The translations under genes were made by a program, and so were the position numbers. A stretch of 64,000 bases of DNA, from NCBI GenBank assembly GCA_944470555.2, contig OX104132.1:2737755-2801754 (forward strand), read 5' to 3'. This stretch comes from Heterobilharzia americana. Taxonomy: Eukaryota; Platyhelminthes; Trematoda; Strigeidida; Schistosomatidae. Positions within the stretch are counted from its first letter, which is position 1, and every line of letters begins with the position of its first letter. This document shows, in pieces, positions 55,901 to 64,000 of this stretch. Under the pieces are notes generated by a model. It was not told the origin of the DNA, made no database searches, and saw only the letters and a list, made by a program, of their open reading frames with translations.

Positions 55901-58065
55901 ACAGGGAGGTAGAAAAGGATTGATATCAAGGTGGACAGAGTAGTGTGAGACAATAAACAGTATGAAGATAAAGGTTAGTGCAAATGCTGCTGTTAGGAAA
56001 GGTCGGCCACCAAAATAACACTCCACTCCGTCCCGCTGTTTTCCGGTGCCGGTGGTGTCGCATGTCTCTATCCTCAAAACAGCGTCCCACAGAAGGCCGT
56101 GTGTGACAAGCAACAAGATGTCTCATGGGCTCTGTGATCACACAAGTCTTTTTCTCCTTCAGGTACATTATGAAAAAATAGCCTTACACAATGTGAACAG
56201 CTAGGAAGTGTCAACCGCCGGCGTGTTTCCATTAGTATATACAAGACCCAACCAAACATAACCTATCCTCCTCAACTCTGTCTCCTTTACTTTCACCTAC
56301 TGATACTAAGTCTCATACCTTCCTCAACCTCTCACTGTAACTATTGCTATCATTACTGTTAAGAAGGGTTAGTCTAAGTATATCTTTGTGGAGCTAATGG
56401 TTTCGTACAATACATGGGATAGAAGTTACTTTGGTCAGTGCTTGTGTAGAGGGGTTTTGCCCCTCAAATTCTCCTGAATACAATTCTCAGCTTTTATCGT
56501 AACCTAACTAGCTTATGAATAATTTTTTGACCGCATATAAAATTGTATTTACTTTTCGCAACTGTAACATAAACAATAATGCACTCACTCAGCTACCTTG
56601 CGCATATCTGCAGGTAGGTAGGTAGAGCGGTGTTGGAACCCGCAAATTAGTGGTTAGTAGTCAGCTCCCTAAACTTTTAAGCCACGGCTCCACGTTTTCG
56701 CGACTGTACGTGTTATTGACGTCACATGTAAGTTGTCCGGGGTTGTACGCGTGTCTAATCTCCTTTCTGTTCTTAAATGTAACAACTTCACCTTATCTTA
56801 TAACACTGAAATAGTTACTAAGATCACTTAGATGGGGTTTACTGGTTCCATGTAGCTTTTACTAGTAATCCATCTATCCAGATCGATCTAGGACCAGGCA
56901 TTACTGCGTAATGGTCCAAGTTGCCACACCTCATATCAGTACATCAGGTAGGACGGTAGTGAAGCGCAAGACGAACATAAGAGAATGCACACGAAAGGAA
57001 TATGAAGTACGAAAAGAGAGAGAGGAAGGATGAGAAAGTGGTGAGATTCGGTATCGCGTCGTCAAGATGAGGGCAATGTATGTTTACATCTGCTCCACTG
57101 ACATCGCTTCCCAGCCATATCACCTACAGTCAGTCTCCAATCACTGGTTCCTCTTATCCCGTGGACCCCAACCACCCACTCTGCATTGCCCCACATGGAT
57201 AAAACCAACAGTCAAACACTTCACACATTGGTGTCATGTTTCAGTCTGGCCACCTCTCACCTTTCTCCAGACTCAACATACTTCGGTCAACATTATGTGA
57301 TGAGGCAATCGGCGACTAGGCATACGTAACACGTGTTGGAGCCAACCATCTCAATCGATGAAGGTTCACAACCGTGTCAGCCGACTCAACTAACCTCTCC
57401 TCCCTAAAACTCTATACCTGACTTTTGCATTACTCATGTGGTGTGGTGACACCATGGAATACGGTGTCCTATACTACGAAGATAATGGTGGAAAAACACT
57501 TGAAGCCGTATCTTCGCCTTTAATGGTCATGTTTCGCAGCCATACAGTAGAACAGACAGGACTGCTGAGCAGTACACGCGACCCTTAATAGACAATCGGA
57601 TATCATGGCGGTGCCACAGATGACGTAAGTTGGCGAAAGTCAATCGAGCGTTTTGTATTGGTGTATAGATTTCATTGGCCACTGAGTCAGTAGGGCTGAT
57701 CCTACTTTCCAGGTAAGTGAAGTGGTCGACACACTCAACTACTTCACACTCTATTGTTAGCCGTGGCACCGCTATAGACCAATCCTGAAGCAGCATATTC
57801 TAGGTCAAAAAAAAATTCTCCGCCGATTAGGTCAACTTTAAGCTTTCCATTAAATCGATTGATTGTCTTAAAAGATACTTTTAATCATTAAAAGAAATTT
57901 GTGTAATTTTTCTAATGGTTTTTTTTTAAACATTTCTCATTTATTTGTTATAGTGCCACAATAGGACAATTGTATGCTGATTTTAGTGATCCTGATGGTT
58001 TTCTCTACGTGAGCTACAGTGGTGAAAATTCTTTTGGCTCTAATCGACAACTTAATGTTTTCTAA
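49918..58065 (+). CDS. ATG8: Atg8/GABARAP-type ubiquitin-like protein, four exons
   Basis: Exons 49918-49951, 49986-50041, 54518-54690 and 57954-58065 join in phase into 124 codons. All three introns are GT-AG. The N-terminus MKFKFKESHTFEQR and YVGRVP match the Atg8 N-helical region. Then come DKHKFLVPDDVTVAQF, IIRKRIDL, SATIGQLY and DGFLYVSYSGENSFG. Gly116 is the expected Atg4 processing and lipid-conjugation site and is followed by eight residues to be removed. Length and the MKF..KE start favour GABARAP/Atg8 rather than LC3. Known role: conjugated to phosphatidylethanolamine on autophagosomal membranes and binding cargo receptors. Intron 1 is only 34 bp, like the tiny 5' introns known in schistosomes; introns 2 and 3 (4.5 and 3.3 kb) are loaded with RTE-like copies. 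Confidence 0.95.
49986..50041 (+). CDS. ATG8: ATG8 exon 2
   Basis: Acceptor CTTCTTTCAG, donor GTAAGTTC. Completes the Glu codon and encodes QRQQDSTKIKNKYVGRVP, ending in phase 0. Confidence 0.93.
52200..53545 (+). mobile_element. RTE-like A fragments in ATG8 intron 2
   Basis: First an RT N-terminal piece (REQQARRNQAGFRPCRGCVD, then AVFLDLKAPFDSVGLEVLSQ) joined by deletion to the C-terminal tail at RLAFAN (about 52440), running to about 52945. Then a second piece (52950-53545) starting at MFGMRF with VVECVDQSTYLGISINPNGF and a decayed tail. The first piece belongs to the defective subfamily described at 56885, 58785 and 61180. Confidence 0.75.
53705..54025 (-). mobile_element. RTE-like A 3' tail in ATG8 intron 2
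   Basis: Begins with the CATCATCATCATCAACATAGG end signature and continues through the 3' UTR to the reverse complement of the last coding block (DMAQYRCQWRRCIHT), stopping near 54025. Only the last 0.3 kb of the element is present. Confidence 0.75.
54170..54265 (+). repeat. tRNA-like SINE relic
   Basis: GGATTCAAACCCTGC near 54231 resembles a B box; an A box is not clear and no cloverleaf closes. Confidence 0.25.
54518..54690 (+). CDS. ATG8: ATG8 exon 3
   Basis: Acceptor TTTCCTTTTATAG, donor GTATATAG. Encodes VVVERHLNSQIADID, KHKFLVPDDVTVAQFMWIIR and KRIDLSSEKALFLFVGKTMP, the central beta-sheet of the ubiquitin-like fold. It ends after two bases of a Ser codon. Confidence 0.95.
56600..56700 (-). 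repeat. Possible tRNA-derived SINE relic
   Basis: The minus strand reads GAGCCGTGGCTTAAAAG, then TTTGCGGGTTCCAACACC, which resembles A- and B-box spacing in a tRNA-like head. Weak. Confidence 0.3.
56885..57842 (-). mobile_element. RTE-like A copy in ATG8 intron 3
   Basis: The minus strand runs from VDLIGGEF..DLEYA (near 57840), by internal deletion, to LLQDWSIAVPRLTIECEVVE, SRISPTDSVANEIYTPIQNA and [20 protein letters not shown], then a frameshifted tail. The tail holds the subfamily-specific CGGCTGAC segment (near 57380) and the TTGGCTCCAACACG segment (near 57340). Its 3' end lacks the long trinucleotide run. Confidence 0.8.
57954..58065 (+). CDS. ATG8: ATG8 exon 4
   Basis: Acceptor ATTTGTTATAG. 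Completes the Ser codon and encodes ATIGQLYADFSDPDGFLYVS and YSGENSFG, then SNRQLNVF and TAA. The eight-residue tail after Gly116 is what Atg4 would remove. Confidence 0.95.
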
Positions 58066-58784
58066 AAGAGAAAAGTTATCTCTTTGTTATAAGGGGGGGG
58101 GGTTGTGGATTTCTACGGTTACAAAGTATGATTTCCAGCTTACAATTATTTTTTAGTGTGTGTATGCCAATTTGAACAGTTCTCCCTTCCTATTCTCCTA
58201 CACTCCTGTAATAATAAGAGTACTGTTGGTGGTATATCAAGTGTCTTGGTGACCCTTGGTAATTCTCTTTCTTTATACCTATTCATCTATCTGTATCCGG
58301 CTTATTTGCCTTTTCAGATTTATTCATGCTTTCGTTGGTTTTTCTTTGGTTTAACGGCTGTGCAAAATTTTTTGTTTTTCTCACAAACAAACAAAAAAAA
58401 AGCACCTTGATCATTATTGGCTCTAATAAGTTTATGCCTATTGAGAGTAGTGTACTCACTCATATTACAGTGGAGTGTTATACTCTTGTTGTACTCTAAA
58501 GGTTTATATCTGGATTGTGTTGTTGTAGAGATTTTGTTTATCAATGTTCAATTGACAAAAGCTTTTTGTGTATATTGTTCATTTACTCTATTTAGTAATA
58601 TTCAGTTCGTTTGTGTGTGTAATCCTCCTCATGAATTATATGAACAAATGATTATTTATTCAAAATGATATGTGTATATACACTATATTGTTGATGACTT
58701 CTATTCAGGCATCGCTTTCGTTGATAAGGTTTTTAAAGTAAGTCATACATACATTTTTTGAGATCAGTAGCTGGCTAGTCTCAT
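58066..58784 (+). other. ATG8 3' flank
   Basis: Presumed 3' UTR and flank, AT-rich, with a ten-G run at 58093-58102. No canonical AATAAA was found close to the stop; AATAAG near 58424 is a possible variant signal. Confidence 0.4.
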
Positions 58785-59945
58785 CATCATCATAAATATC
58801 AACACAGGACCAGGCATTACTGCATAACAGTCCGAGTTGTTACGCTTCATATGAGTGCGTCAAGTAGAAAGGTAGTGAGGTGGAAGATGAAGATAAAAAA
58901 CTTCAGTAAAAAGAAATATAAAGTACGAGAAGAAAAAAAGGAAGAATGATGAGTATAATCTATGTGGAGTGATACATCTGCGCCTAGCCATATCACCTAC
59001 AGTCAGTCTCCAACCACTGGTTCCTCTTATCCCGTGGACCCCAACCACCCACTCTGCATTGCCCCACATGGATAAAACCAACAGTCAAACACTTCACACA
59101 TTGGTGTCATGTTTCAGTCTGGCCACCTCTCACCTTTCTCCAGACTCAACATACTTCGGTCAACATTATGTGATGAGGCAATCGGCGACTAGGCATACGT
59201 AACACGTGTTGGAGCCAACCATCTCAATCGATGAAGGTTCACAACCGTGTCAGCCGACTCAACTAACCTCTCCTCCCTAAAACTCTATACCTGACTTTTG
59301 CATTACTCATGTGGTGTGGTGACACCATGGAATACGGTGTCCTATACTACGAAGATAATGGTGGTCAAACACTTGAAGCCAGCCTTCTCATGTCTTCACC
59401 TTCAATGGTCATGTTTCGCAGTCATGCAATAGAATAGACGGGACTTCTGTACAGTACACGCGACCCTTAATAGACAATCGGATATCATGGCGGTGGCACA
59501 GATGACGTAAGTTGGTGAAAGTCAATCGAGCGTTTTGTATTGGTGCATAGATTTCATCGGTTACTGAGCCACTAGGGCTGATCCTACTTCCCAGGTTAGT
59601 GAAGTGGTCGACACACTCAACTACTTCACTCTCTATTGTTAACCGTGGCACCACTGAAGATTAATCCTGGAGCAGCAATTTGTATTTGGGTGGTGAGAAC
59701 CGCATTCCGAACATTCTCAAATTGCTACTCAAAGTGTTCAGAAGACTCTGGATCTAGGGTCAGCGTGTTCACCCAACAGGACTATGTCATCTGCATATTC
59801 TAGGTCTAAAGAAAATTCTCCTGAGATTAGGTCAACCTCTGTGTAGTCAGGTGACGAGAGGGAGACCTGCATAAGTATATCTGTGATAAAATTGCATAAG
59901 AATGGAGACAATGGGCACCACTGGATGAGCATAGCTCTATGGACA
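58785..59945 (-). mobile_element. RTE-like A copy downstream of ATG8
   Basis: The longest copy of the defective subfamily. The minus strand gives CPLSPFLCNFITDILMQVSL and LEYADDIVLLGEHADPRS (59738-59932), then VPRLTIESEVVECVDHFTNL and RLTFTNLRHLCHRHDIRLSI (59409-59654), then the frameshifted tail. The catalytic YADD is retained, but the frame is broken on both sides. It ends in a CATCATCATCAT run near 58785. Confidence 0.8.
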
Positions 59946-60258
59946 TATATGTAAGAGAGACGATTTACGTGACGTTTGAGGTATAGGAAGTACCACGTGT
60001 TTGAGTCTGTATGTCTCTGAGGCGTCGATACAATCAGTCTGTGGATATTGTTTACATTGTTAACTTTTGGGGTGATTGGTGATCCAAAGTTGAATACTAG
60101 ATGTCTAGTAACACTACTCTGGAAGGTGATTCAAATTATGCCTATGCTTTGGTTTTTTCAGCCTTCTCCCTTCAGAGGTGGTAAATTTGTCAAGGTATCA
60201 CACATAGAAGTAAAAGAAAGAACGACAAGTTATCCGTAAATATACATTGTCTTCCCTT

Positions 60259-60272
60259 GGGGGGGGGGGGGG
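60259..60272 (+). repeat. Poly-G run
   Basis: Fourteen consecutive G. Such runs are hard to sequence, so the length is uncertain. Confidence 0.9.
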
Positions 60273-60428
60273 CATTAGTGTTCCACTTTACTGTATATTT
60301 TGTCAATTCTCTCCTCATCCTATTGGTGGCTTATAAATCGTCTGTTGGCCATTACATATCGATACATATATTTGTAAAATAAATTCTAATACTGGGTGAT
60401 GATGATTGAAGGTAAACTGAAAATTTGG

Positions 60429-60526
60429 ACTGTGGTGGTATTCGAACCAGCGATCACTTAGTTTCCGGCCTGATTTACGGGACCTGACTCCTGACCAGTG
60501 GTCGCTGGTTCGAATCCGGCTACAGT
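60429..60526. repeat. Imperfect inverted repeat with tRNA-like B boxes
   Basis: The left arm 60429-60458 and right arm 60497-60526 are complementary at about 25 of 30 positions and share the core CGCTGGTTCGAAT, a B-box sequence. The intervening 38 nt form the loop. Probably two head-to-head copies of a tRNA-derived SINE end. Confidence 0.6.
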
Positions 60527-61179
60527 CATCAACACTCAGTATCAGATAGGTAAAGTAGTGAGTATTTAGAGAATTGTTTAGCATATCTTAGTTATATTTT
60601 AGGAAGTTAAAGAAACTATATGAAATTTCTACCTTAATTTTAGAATTTTAACTGAAGTTCATTCTCACGTGAATTGTCAACTGTTTTTTTCTTTGTTGTT
60701 GTTGTTGTTATCCTCACGAGATTGTGTTCTTCCGTACTTCATAGCCTTTCATATTCTGTAGTTCATTATACGCACGTGATTAAACTTATTAATGTGTATA
60801 CACTCTGGCAGATATATCACCTGCAATAATTAGATTCACGTGAAGTTATATAAAATCGATTAAGCGAACAAATGAAATGAAATGCATTCAACTAATGTTG
60901 TACACATTTGTACAGTAGGCAGGCAATGTGAAGGCTTATAATACTATGTGGCTGTCGAAACTTCGGTAGGTGTAAAGTTAGTTTCACGTTGATTTTGTTA
61001 GTCAATCTTTTTTTTTACCAAGGTTTCAGCAATTGATTTACTCAAATGTAGCTGCTTTTTCTTGGTCGATATCACCACAAAAAAATTTTTGGTGTCATCA
61101 TAACATAAACAAACTTATTAATTGCGTCATAAAACACCTCGAGAAAGGTAGGAATAGGATGGTATGGTTTGAGAATGTT

Positions 61180-62130
61180 TCGGATGCAGTTCTCACCACC
61201 CAAATACAAATTGCTGCTCCAGGATTAATCTTCAATGGTGCCACGGTTAACAATAGAGTGTGAAGTAGTTGAGTGTGTCGACCATTTCACTTACCTGGAA
61301 AGTAGGATCAGCCCTACTGACTCAGTGGCCAATGAAATCTATACACCAATACAAAACGCTCGATTGACTTTCGCCAACTTACGTCATCTGTGGCACCGCC
61401 ATGATATCCAATTGTCTATTAAGGATCGCATGTACTGCTCAGCAGTCCTGTCTGTTCTACTGTATGGCCGCGAAACATGACCATTAAAGGCGAAGATACG
61501 GCTTCAAGTGTTTTTCCACCATTATCTTCGTAGTATAGGACACCGTATTCCATGGTGTCACCACACCACATGAGTAATGCAAAAGTCAGGTATAGAGTTT
61601 TAGGGAGGAGAGGTTAGTTGAGTCGGCTGACACGGTTGTGAACCTTCATCGATTGAGATGGTTGGCTCCAACACATGTTACGTATGCTGAGTCATCGATT
61701 GCCTCATCACATAATGTTGACCGAAGTATGTTGAGTCTGGAGAAAGGTGAGAGGTGGCCAGACTGAAACATGACACCAATGTGTGAAGTGTTTGACTGTT
61801 GGTTTTATCCATGTGGGGCAATGCAGAGTGGGTGGTTGGGGTCCACGGGATAAGAGGAACCAGTGGTTGGAGACTGACTGTAGGTGATATGGCTGGGAAG
61901 CGATGTCAGTGGAGCAGATGTAAAGATACATTGCCCTCATCTTGACGACGCGATACCGAATCTCACCACTTTCTCATTCTTCCTCTCTCTCTTTTTGTAC
62001 TTTAAATTTCTTATGACTGAATTTTGTTACCTTCATCTTCCACTTCACTGCCTTTTTACTTAGTGTGGTGATGTATGACCTTTGGCAGGTTGGACGTTTG
62101 TGGAGTAATGCGTAGTCCTATGTTGAATTG
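61180..62130 (+). mobile_element. RTE-like A copy, plus strand
   Basis: Encodes VPRLTIECEVVECVDHFTYL, SRISPTDSVANEIYTPIQNA and [20 protein letters not shown] at 61235-61480, then the same frameshifted tail as the copies at 52200, 56885 and 58785, and a 3' UTR ending with ATGTTGAATTGGATGAATGG near 62130. Confidence 0.8.
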
Positions 62131-62357
62131 GATGAATGGTATTGTCTCAGTAAAGTAGATTATTATTATTATCGACAAACATCATTTCCTTAAACTTCAT
62201 GAAAAGAACCGTATTGGGCTACTGAATTGTTCTCCTACTAACTCATCCTTTTTGCAGTTGAAGTAATGGCAAGATTCACAGCGTGTACATTTGATATTTG
62301 AAGTATTGTACCAGATACTAGTGAATTATAAAAAGACCCTGTTAATGCAGGTCTCAG
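62131..62357. other. Short intergenic segment
   Basis: Only a short TTATTATTATTATT run near 62161 is notable. Confidence 0.4.
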
Positions 62358-63345
62358 TATATATTATTATTTGTCCTTTAGGTTCCTAGGGGAACATTGG
62401 TTTTCAGTAGTACGTTTCCATTCCACTCTGTTCACTGCAAACTTTTGAACTTGGCTCCACGACTGCCCACAAGCTCTCATTTCTTCCTCACACCATCTCC
62501 TGCATATCACCCCCGCCTCGGACACCCAACTCGTCGCTTCCCATCTGGGTTCCACTCAAAGGACTGGCGCGTGATTTCCCCGAATTGTCTGCTTAGTGCA
62601 TGCCCAATCCATCTCCACTTCCTTCTGCATATTATTTGAGCGATAGGTTCTTGGTTGGTTCGTTGCCGGCCAGAGTTACTTGTTGCTTATTCTTTCTGGC
62701 CATCTCAGCCTAAGTATCCAGTGAGCGTAGGTAGCAGCGGTTGATGAATATCCGTAGTTTGTTGGAAATGCCTATCGTAACGCGCCAAGACTCAACTATA
62801 AAGAAGCACTGACTTGACTGACTTAGTGTTGAAAATACGGATCTCGTTCGCACTTTATGCTGAATGCAGAAGATCTCCACCCTTATTTCAGGTTAATGAA
62901 CGCCTGTCTTGCTTTTCCGATCCTGCCTGGCTTTGACGTCCTCGTCTGTGCCGCCTGTAGTTGAAACAGTGCTGCCTGGATGAGTGAAAGAGACAACTTC
63001 CTTTAAGTTTCTCCCGTTGATGGTGGTTAGAGCTTGTTGTTGTCGGTGGTGATGTCGTTGGTTTGGTATCATCATCACCTCTGTCTTCTCTTCATTCACT
63101 TGAAGTTCCGTCTTTGCTGCCCTGCCCTGCCTCTTCTCTCAACTTGTTAGTTTTCACCTGTAGATCTTCAAGTTTGTGGGACACAAGTCATCATCGACGA
63201 AATCCGAATCTTCTAGGTTCTTTTCCTCGGTTCAGCGTATCCCCCTCTTTTCACTCCTCACTGTTTGTTGCATGATGCATTCGACCACAATCAGGAATAT
63301 CATGGGTGATAGTAGACTACGTTGTCTTACTCAGGTTTCAGTGTA
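62358..63345 (-). mobile_element. RTE-like element (family B) fragment
   Basis: Minus strand: KTEVMMIPNQRHHHRQQQAL and TINGRNLKEVVSFTHPGS at 62893-63099, an ATT-rich end (62358-62375), the terminus GTTCCTAGGGGAAC, and the coding tail near 62440-62560. It starts near 63345 in the region upstream of the FADD block. Frames are broken. Confidence 0.75.
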
Positions 63346-64000
63346 ACCCAACACTTATTCGATAACTGTTGATACTGCTGCTACAGAAATAAGAATGATC
63401 CGAACAATATCCCTACTTTGGGTGGACGTCATTAGTAAGGTACAGGGTGAAACGTATCTCTTCTCAAAGGAACTGAATTTCTTGTATTAACTAAATCTAC
63501 CAGCCTGTTGAATTGGTTGGACTAGTGTATCTACAGTAACAGAAAGAACAATTGTAAAGTGTATTGGTGATGAGTACACGGTCTTAAGTTAAATCGAGAC
63601 AAGGAATGAATAATAGGGCCAACAGGTAGCGTATACCCCAAATATAATCAAAACCGCTCAGACAAAGAGGACATTTTAAGAAATGGTTGAATGACTGATT
63701 ATTCATCCAATGATCAGGCGATTATTCCTATGCATCAGGTAGCGGATGGAATGAAAAGTTAACTGGAAGTAGGAAAATAACTTGAAAGATAATACTAAGT
63801 GAATCATTCATCTGAAAGATGCTTGGAACAGAATTTATTCAAATATTTATTGCTTATTCCGTCTGTAAAGTACACAAAAGGCTTTATTGTAGTGCAATCC
63901 AACCAGGTGAGAAGACATTTTACACAAAGGGAGAAACTTGTTAGCGAGAATTGCCCGTTTAGTAACTTTTCTCCACACCACATCATAGGTGATTATGGGA
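63346..64000. other. Unassigned end of window
   Basis: No gene or repeat recognised. Confidence 0.4.

Larger units (their letters stand above)
54691..57953 (+). other. ATG8 intron 3 (3.26 kb)
   Basis: GT-AG. About 2.2 kb (54691-56884) has no gene or element I can name apart from a possible tRNA-like relic near 56600. An RTE-like A copy on the minus strand occupies 56885-57842, ending about 110 bp before exon 4. Confidence 0.85.
59946..61179. other. Intergenic segment
   Basis: No gene seen. It holds a 14-G run (60259-60272) and an imperfect hairpin with B-box-like arms (60429-60526). Confidence 0.45.

Noticed and set aside
58417..58668. 83-codon frame after ATG8
   Set aside because: AT-rich flank with low-complexity hydrophobic translation and no homology I recognise.
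1..64000. CRISPR array, operons, prokaryotic signals
   Set aside because: Repeats here are microsatellites, transposons and inverted duplications; gene structure is eukaryotic with introns.

Overview
The window looks like nuclear DNA of a blood fluke, probably Schistosoma. It is AT-rich and repeat-dense. It holds Penelope-like elements with GIY-YIG ends, a CR1-like element whose ORF1 has a PHD finger, two RTE-like families, a tRNA-derived SINE joined to a hammerhead ribozyme, and an ATG8 gene with a 34-bp first intron. The genus is inferred from recalled features of these families; the species cannot be decided here.

The main feature is a very large inverted repeat. The left arm (about 2347-22445) and right arm (about 25408-44475) mirror each other around a 3-kb unique spacer. 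Each arm, read from outside to inside, carries: an RTE-like relic; Penelope-like fragments; a three-level nest (CR1-like element inside Penelope-like element A inside Penelope-like element B); an intact intronless LicD/fukutin-type gene; an RTE-like element with another RTE-like element inside it; a degenerate TAGTA tandem repeat; one orphan host exon; two head-to-head RTE-like fragments; and a pair of hammerhead-SINE relics. The LicD-like genes differ by one amino acid. The arms also differ by a left-only SINE with a perfect hammerhead, a roughly 600-bp deletion in the right arm, microsatellite length, and patches that look like gene conversion.

To the left of the palindrome (1-2346) is an old CR1-like relic. 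To the right (44476-64000) come another CR1-like relic and a third copy of the CR1-like element, with an intact 572-codon ORF1 and an internally deleted ORF2. That copy ends about 70 bp before the start codon of a four-exon ATG8/GABARAP-type gene (49918-58065). Its large introns, and the DNA just downstream, hold several copies of one defective RTE-like subfamily in both orientations. The window closes with a minus-strand RTE-like relic.

Only three host loci are supported: the LicD-like pair, the ATG8 gene, and an orphan exon duplicated in both arms. Nearly everything else is transposon-derived. The most unusual signals are the palindrome and its conversion history, the hammerhead SINE present in one arm only, and the inverted RTE copies flanking ATG8 exon 3.
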